A stretch of DNA of 17,033 nt from JAWXCB01 sp034440455 (GTDB lineage: Bacteria > Bacteroidota > Bacteroidia > Chitinophagales > CAIOSU01): contig JAWXCB010000118.1 in the NCBI GenBank assembly GCA_034440455.1, positions 1 through 17,033 on the forward strand. The letters are read 5' to 3'. Positions 14,568-17,033 of the stretch are shown in pieces; position 1 is the first letter of the stretch, and each line of letters opens with the position of its first letter. The notes beneath the pieces are model-generated. The model ran no database searches, was not told the origin of the DNA, and saw only the letters and a program-made list of their open reading frames with translations. Made by a program: the position numbers and the translations under genes.

Positions 14568-17033
14568 ATGCAGCAGGATTTACTCAGAGAGCGCTCGGTA
14601 ATTTTACTTAGCTTACTTTTTCCGAACTTCGAGATTGTAATTTCCCGAATCTTGCAAACCCGCATCAAAACACTTTTTCTTTCGGCTATTTTATGCTTTG
14701 CCGGAATTATAATTCCACGTGACGCAGTCGCCCAATGCCCTATGGCAACCATTACTGTTGAAATCAACACCGATCAATGGGGAGATGAAACCTCCTGGGA
14801 AATCTATGACCAAATGACTTTTACGCTGATTGCATCCGGAGGAAATTATCTCGGAAACAGCAGCTATACTCAACAGGTATGTGTAGATAGCGCAAGATGC
14901 TACTTCTTTATCATTTACGATGCGTTTAGCGATGGCATTTGCTGCACCTATGGCTTGGGGAGCTATACCGTACGCTACAATGGGACAATTGTCGGCACGG
15001 GAGGAGTTTTCGCAGACAGCGAATCGCTTTTTAACATCGGAAGTTGCTCCGGCTCAGGAGGTAATCCTTTGTCAACCGATAATACAACCTATACCCCCCC
15101 GCAACTTGTTACGGACGTGTTGCTGGGTTCGTGCGTAAGCGCATTTAATGTTCAATATACAGGCGAGAATGGGGCAATCGGTTATTTTTCAAATGGAGCA
15201 GGTATCGGCATGGATGATGGGATACTGATTACCAGCGGCAACACCGATCTTGCACCCGGTCCTAATACTTTCAGTGATGCTACCAGAGATTGGCCAAGCG
15301 GGGGCGATTTTGACTTAGAAAATGCAGCCGGATTACCCGCTCTCTCTACACAAGATGCCGCTGCGCTGGAGTTTGACTTCGTTTCATTTAACGACACCGT
15401 TACTTTCCGCTACATATTTGCCTCTGAAGAATATCCCGAATATGTCTGTTCTCCTTACAATGATGCGTTTGCTTTTCTTGTTTCCGGAACCGGTTATGCC
15501 CCTAATAAAAATATTGCGCTCATCCCGGGAACGAACATTGCGGTAGCTATCAACTCGATCAACAATGGTTCTCCCGGTTCACTGCTCTATCCTCCTTCCA
15601 ATTGCACCAGTCTGACCAACACTGCCTATTATGTTGCAAATGATTTCGGGAACATAACGGAATATGATGCCTACACGGTGCCGCTTACTGCAACGATGAT
15701 AGTTGTTCCCTGCGACACCTATCACATCAAATTGGTGATTGCCGATGTGGGAGATGGATTGTATGATTCGGGGGTATTCTTACAAGCGCAAAGTTTTTCA
15801 GGGGGACAAAGCGTGAATATTCTTGCAACGGACAACAACGGCTCAAAGAATACGCTGGAAAAATGCAGTGACGGACGCTTCACTTTTTCAAGAGAAGATA
15901 CCTCTGATGTTGCCGACCAGATTGTGATTTATTATACTGTTTCAGGAACTGCGACAGAAGGCACTGATTACATTTTTATTCCCGACAGTATTATAATTCC
16001 TGCTAACCAAACATCTGCTTCCCTGTTCATCAATCCGATTGAAGATGGCATTTCTGAGGGCGGTGAAAGCGTGATTCTGACATATTCCGATGCCTGCGCC
16101 TGCAACTCCTTTAAGCGCGATACGATTTTCATTTTTGATAATTCACCGCTCTTTGTTTCCCTCACCGGACCTACCACTATCTGCAACGGACAATCTGCAA
16201 CACTCAATGCAATTGCGCTCGGCAGCTTTTCGCAACCTTATAGTTATGAATGGAGTTCGGGAGAAACTACGCCTTCCATTACAGTAAACCCAATTGCACA
16301 AACAACTTACACAGTCACTGTTACCGATGCCTGCGCGGGACAAACCGCCACAGCTTCGCGCACGATAAATGTCGCATCAACCACAGCATTATTTACCGTT
16401 ACATCCCCACAGTGTTTTACCCAAAATGATTTTGATTTCACAAACACAGGCAATTATACCGGCACTGCAAGTTTCAATTGGAATTTAGGAAACGGAACAA
16501 CCCGCACAACTGAAGATGTATTGAATTATGCTTACCCAATTGCAGGAAATTATACCGTGCAATTAATTATTTCCGATTTAGGTTGCGCAGATACATTTTC
16601 GCAAAATATTACGCTGCTCGATTCTTTCGTGACAAATGTAAACGCATACATCTGTCCCGACAGCGCAGTGTTTGCAGGCGGTGCATGGCAAAACACCAAT
16701 GGGACTTATTTTGATTTTCTCACCGCTGCCAACGGCTGCGACAGCACGATAGTTACTGTTGTTTCAATTCTGCAATATCAATCGCAAAGCCGAACATTAG
16801 CAATCTGTTCGGGAGATTCCTTATTTGCCGGTGGCGATTATCAAAACACAGCAGGTATTTATGTGGACACGCTGCTTTCTCTTGCAGGATGCGACACTAT
16901 TCTAACAACAAACCTCTCGATTGATAATTATGTAACCGCTTCATCAAGCAGTGCTATCTGTCCCGGTGATTCCTTATTTGTTGGAGGTGATTACCAAACA
17001 ACAGCAGGTATTTATCTCGACACAATTCCTGCA
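14568..17033 (+). CDS. Giant multidomain surface protein: ETSW/DGICC domain, choice-of-anchor L, Calx-beta-like, PKD and tandem repeats (3' partial)
   Basis: The frame is open from the ATG at 14568 to the window edge, 822 codons with no stop. The signal-like segment 'KTLFLSAILCFAGIII...AVAQ' begins ~30 residues in, so an in-frame TTG at 14652 could be the true start. Domains in order: about 60-150, a cysteine-containing module with 'ETSWEIYD' (74-81) and 'DAFSDGICCTYG'; 181-411, a choice-of-anchor L domain ('FRYIFASEEYPEYVCSPYND'); 418-525, a Calx-beta-like domain ('GTATEGTDYIFIP', 'EDGISEGGESVILTY'); 528-604, an Ig/PKD domain ('YEWSSGETTPSIT'); 605-684, a PKD domain; from 695, 51-residue repeats. 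A T9SS tail is expected downstream but not visible. Such proteins are cell-surface adhesins or matrix components. The gene is divergent from the smaller T9SS cargo gene. Confidence 0.9.
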   Translation, partial: MQQDLLRERSVILLSLLFPNFEIVISRILQTRIKTLFLSAILCFAGIIIPRDAVAQCPMATITVEINTDQWGDETSWEIYDQMTFTLIASGGNYLGNSSYTQQVCVDSARCYFFIIYDAFSDGICCTYGLGSYTVRYNGTIVGTGGVFADSESLFNIGSCSGSGGNPLSTDNTTYTPPQLVTDVLLGSCVSAFNVQYTGENGAIGYFSNGAGIGMDDGILITSGNTDLAPGPNTFSDATRDWPSGGDFDLENAAGLPALSTQDAAALEFDFVSFNDTVTFRYIFASEEYPEYVCSPYNDAFAFLVSGTGYAPNKNIALIPGTNIAVAINSINNGSPGSLLYPPSNCTSLTNTAYYVANDFGNITEYDAYTVPLTATMIVVPCDTYHIKLVIADVGDGLYDSGVFLQAQSFSGGQSVNILATDNNGSKNTLEKCSDGRFTFSREDTSDVADQIVIYYTVSGTATEGTDYIFIPDSIIIPANQTSASLFINPIEDGISEGGESVILTYSDACACNSFKRDTIFIFDNSPLFVSLTGPTTICNGQSATLNAIALGSFSQPYSYEWSSGETTPSITVNPIAQTTYTVTVTDACAGQTATASRTINVASTTALFTVTSPQCFTQNDFDFTNTGNYTGTASFNWNLGNGTTRTTEDVLNYAYPIAGNYTVQLIISDLGCADTFSQNITLLDSFVTNVNAYICPDSAVFAGGAWQNTNGTYFDFLTAANGCDSTIVTVVSILQYQSQSRTLAICSGDSLFAGGDYQNTAGIYVDTLLSLAGCDTILTTNLSIDNYVTASSSSAICPGDSLFVGGDYQTTAGIYLDTIPA
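16650..17033 (+). repeat. 51-residue (153-nt) tandem coding repeats, running off the window
   Basis: Units begin at 16650, 16803 and 16956 with 'IC..DS.F.GG..Q...G.Y.D.L....GCD' as the shared core. The spacing is exactly 153 nt both times. Units 2 and 3 are close at DNA level (shared GATTCCTTATTTG and ACAGCAGGTATTTAT). The third is cut by the window end, so the copy number is unknown. Confidence 0.88.

Noticed and set aside
14568..14651. Possible separate short gene before the giant surface protein
   Set aside because: The frame is continuous with the downstream protein; the uncertainty is only which start codon (ATG 14568 or TTG 14652) is used.
14504..14770. Minus-strand open frame of 88 codons across the divergent promoter region
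   Set aside because: It overlaps the signal region of the large + strand gene, has no recognisable protein features and lacks support from context.

Overview
The window looks like chromosomal DNA from a member of the Bacteroidota, probably an environmental Chitinophagales- or Sphingobacteriales-like organism. The evidence is three clear type IX secretion (T9SS) C-terminal sorting domains with the 'YPNP' signature, a large choice-of-anchor L / PKD / Calx-beta surface protein, signal peptides that start MKK and run into hydrophobic stretches, and no obvious Shine-Dalgarno sequences. The lineage below phylum is a guess. No rRNA, tRNA, CRISPR array, transposase or phage gene was seen, and no stretch longer than 300 bases lacks a gene.

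Layout: (1) 2-2110 (+) is the C-terminal part of a secreted cysteine-rich adhesin-like protein with Dictyostelium-CTDC-like repeats, an Ig-like domain and a T9SS tail, closed by a strong hairpin terminator. (2) 2307-5891 (-) is a run read as MtnK-like sugar kinase, exported nucleoside hydrolase, a small one-helix membrane protein resembling an anti-sigma factor, and an exported beta-propeller-like protein. The kinase and hydrolase are 2 nt apart and surely co-transcribed. (3) 5936-6544 (+) is a TIGR04282/DUF2064 GT-A enzyme, divergent from the kinase and tail-overlapping with the next operon. (4) 6531-10927 (-) is an envelope-glycan operon: DPM-like GT2, processive cellulose-synthase-like GT2, multi-span GT-C transferase, and an exported DUF547 protein. 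(5) 11059-13308 (+) is a secreted kelch protein with two copies of a ~110-residue beta domain, CGVC-type cysteine repeats and a T9SS tail, ended by a bidirectional terminator. (6) 13405-14460 (-) is a smaller T9SS cargo protein. (7) 14568-17033 (+) is the N-terminal 822 codons of a giant multidomain surface protein that runs off the window inside a 51-residue tandem repeat.

How the genes may work together: in region 4 the DPM-like GT2 could make a polyprenyl-phosphate sugar that the GT-C enzyme uses as donor, with the cellulose-synthase-like GT2 making a glycan backbone. The most interesting group is the nucleoside hydrolase, MtnK-like kinase, TIGR04282 enzyme and DUF547 protein, side by side. 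TIGR04282 proteins are catalogued with arsenosugar biosynthesis, and a hydrolase plus methylthioribose-kinase-like enzyme is the pair one would expect for handling a 5'-modified adenosine. That link is inference: no arsM or arsS is present here. The flanks carry four T9SS-type or likely T9SS-exported surface proteins rich in disulfide modules more often met in protists.
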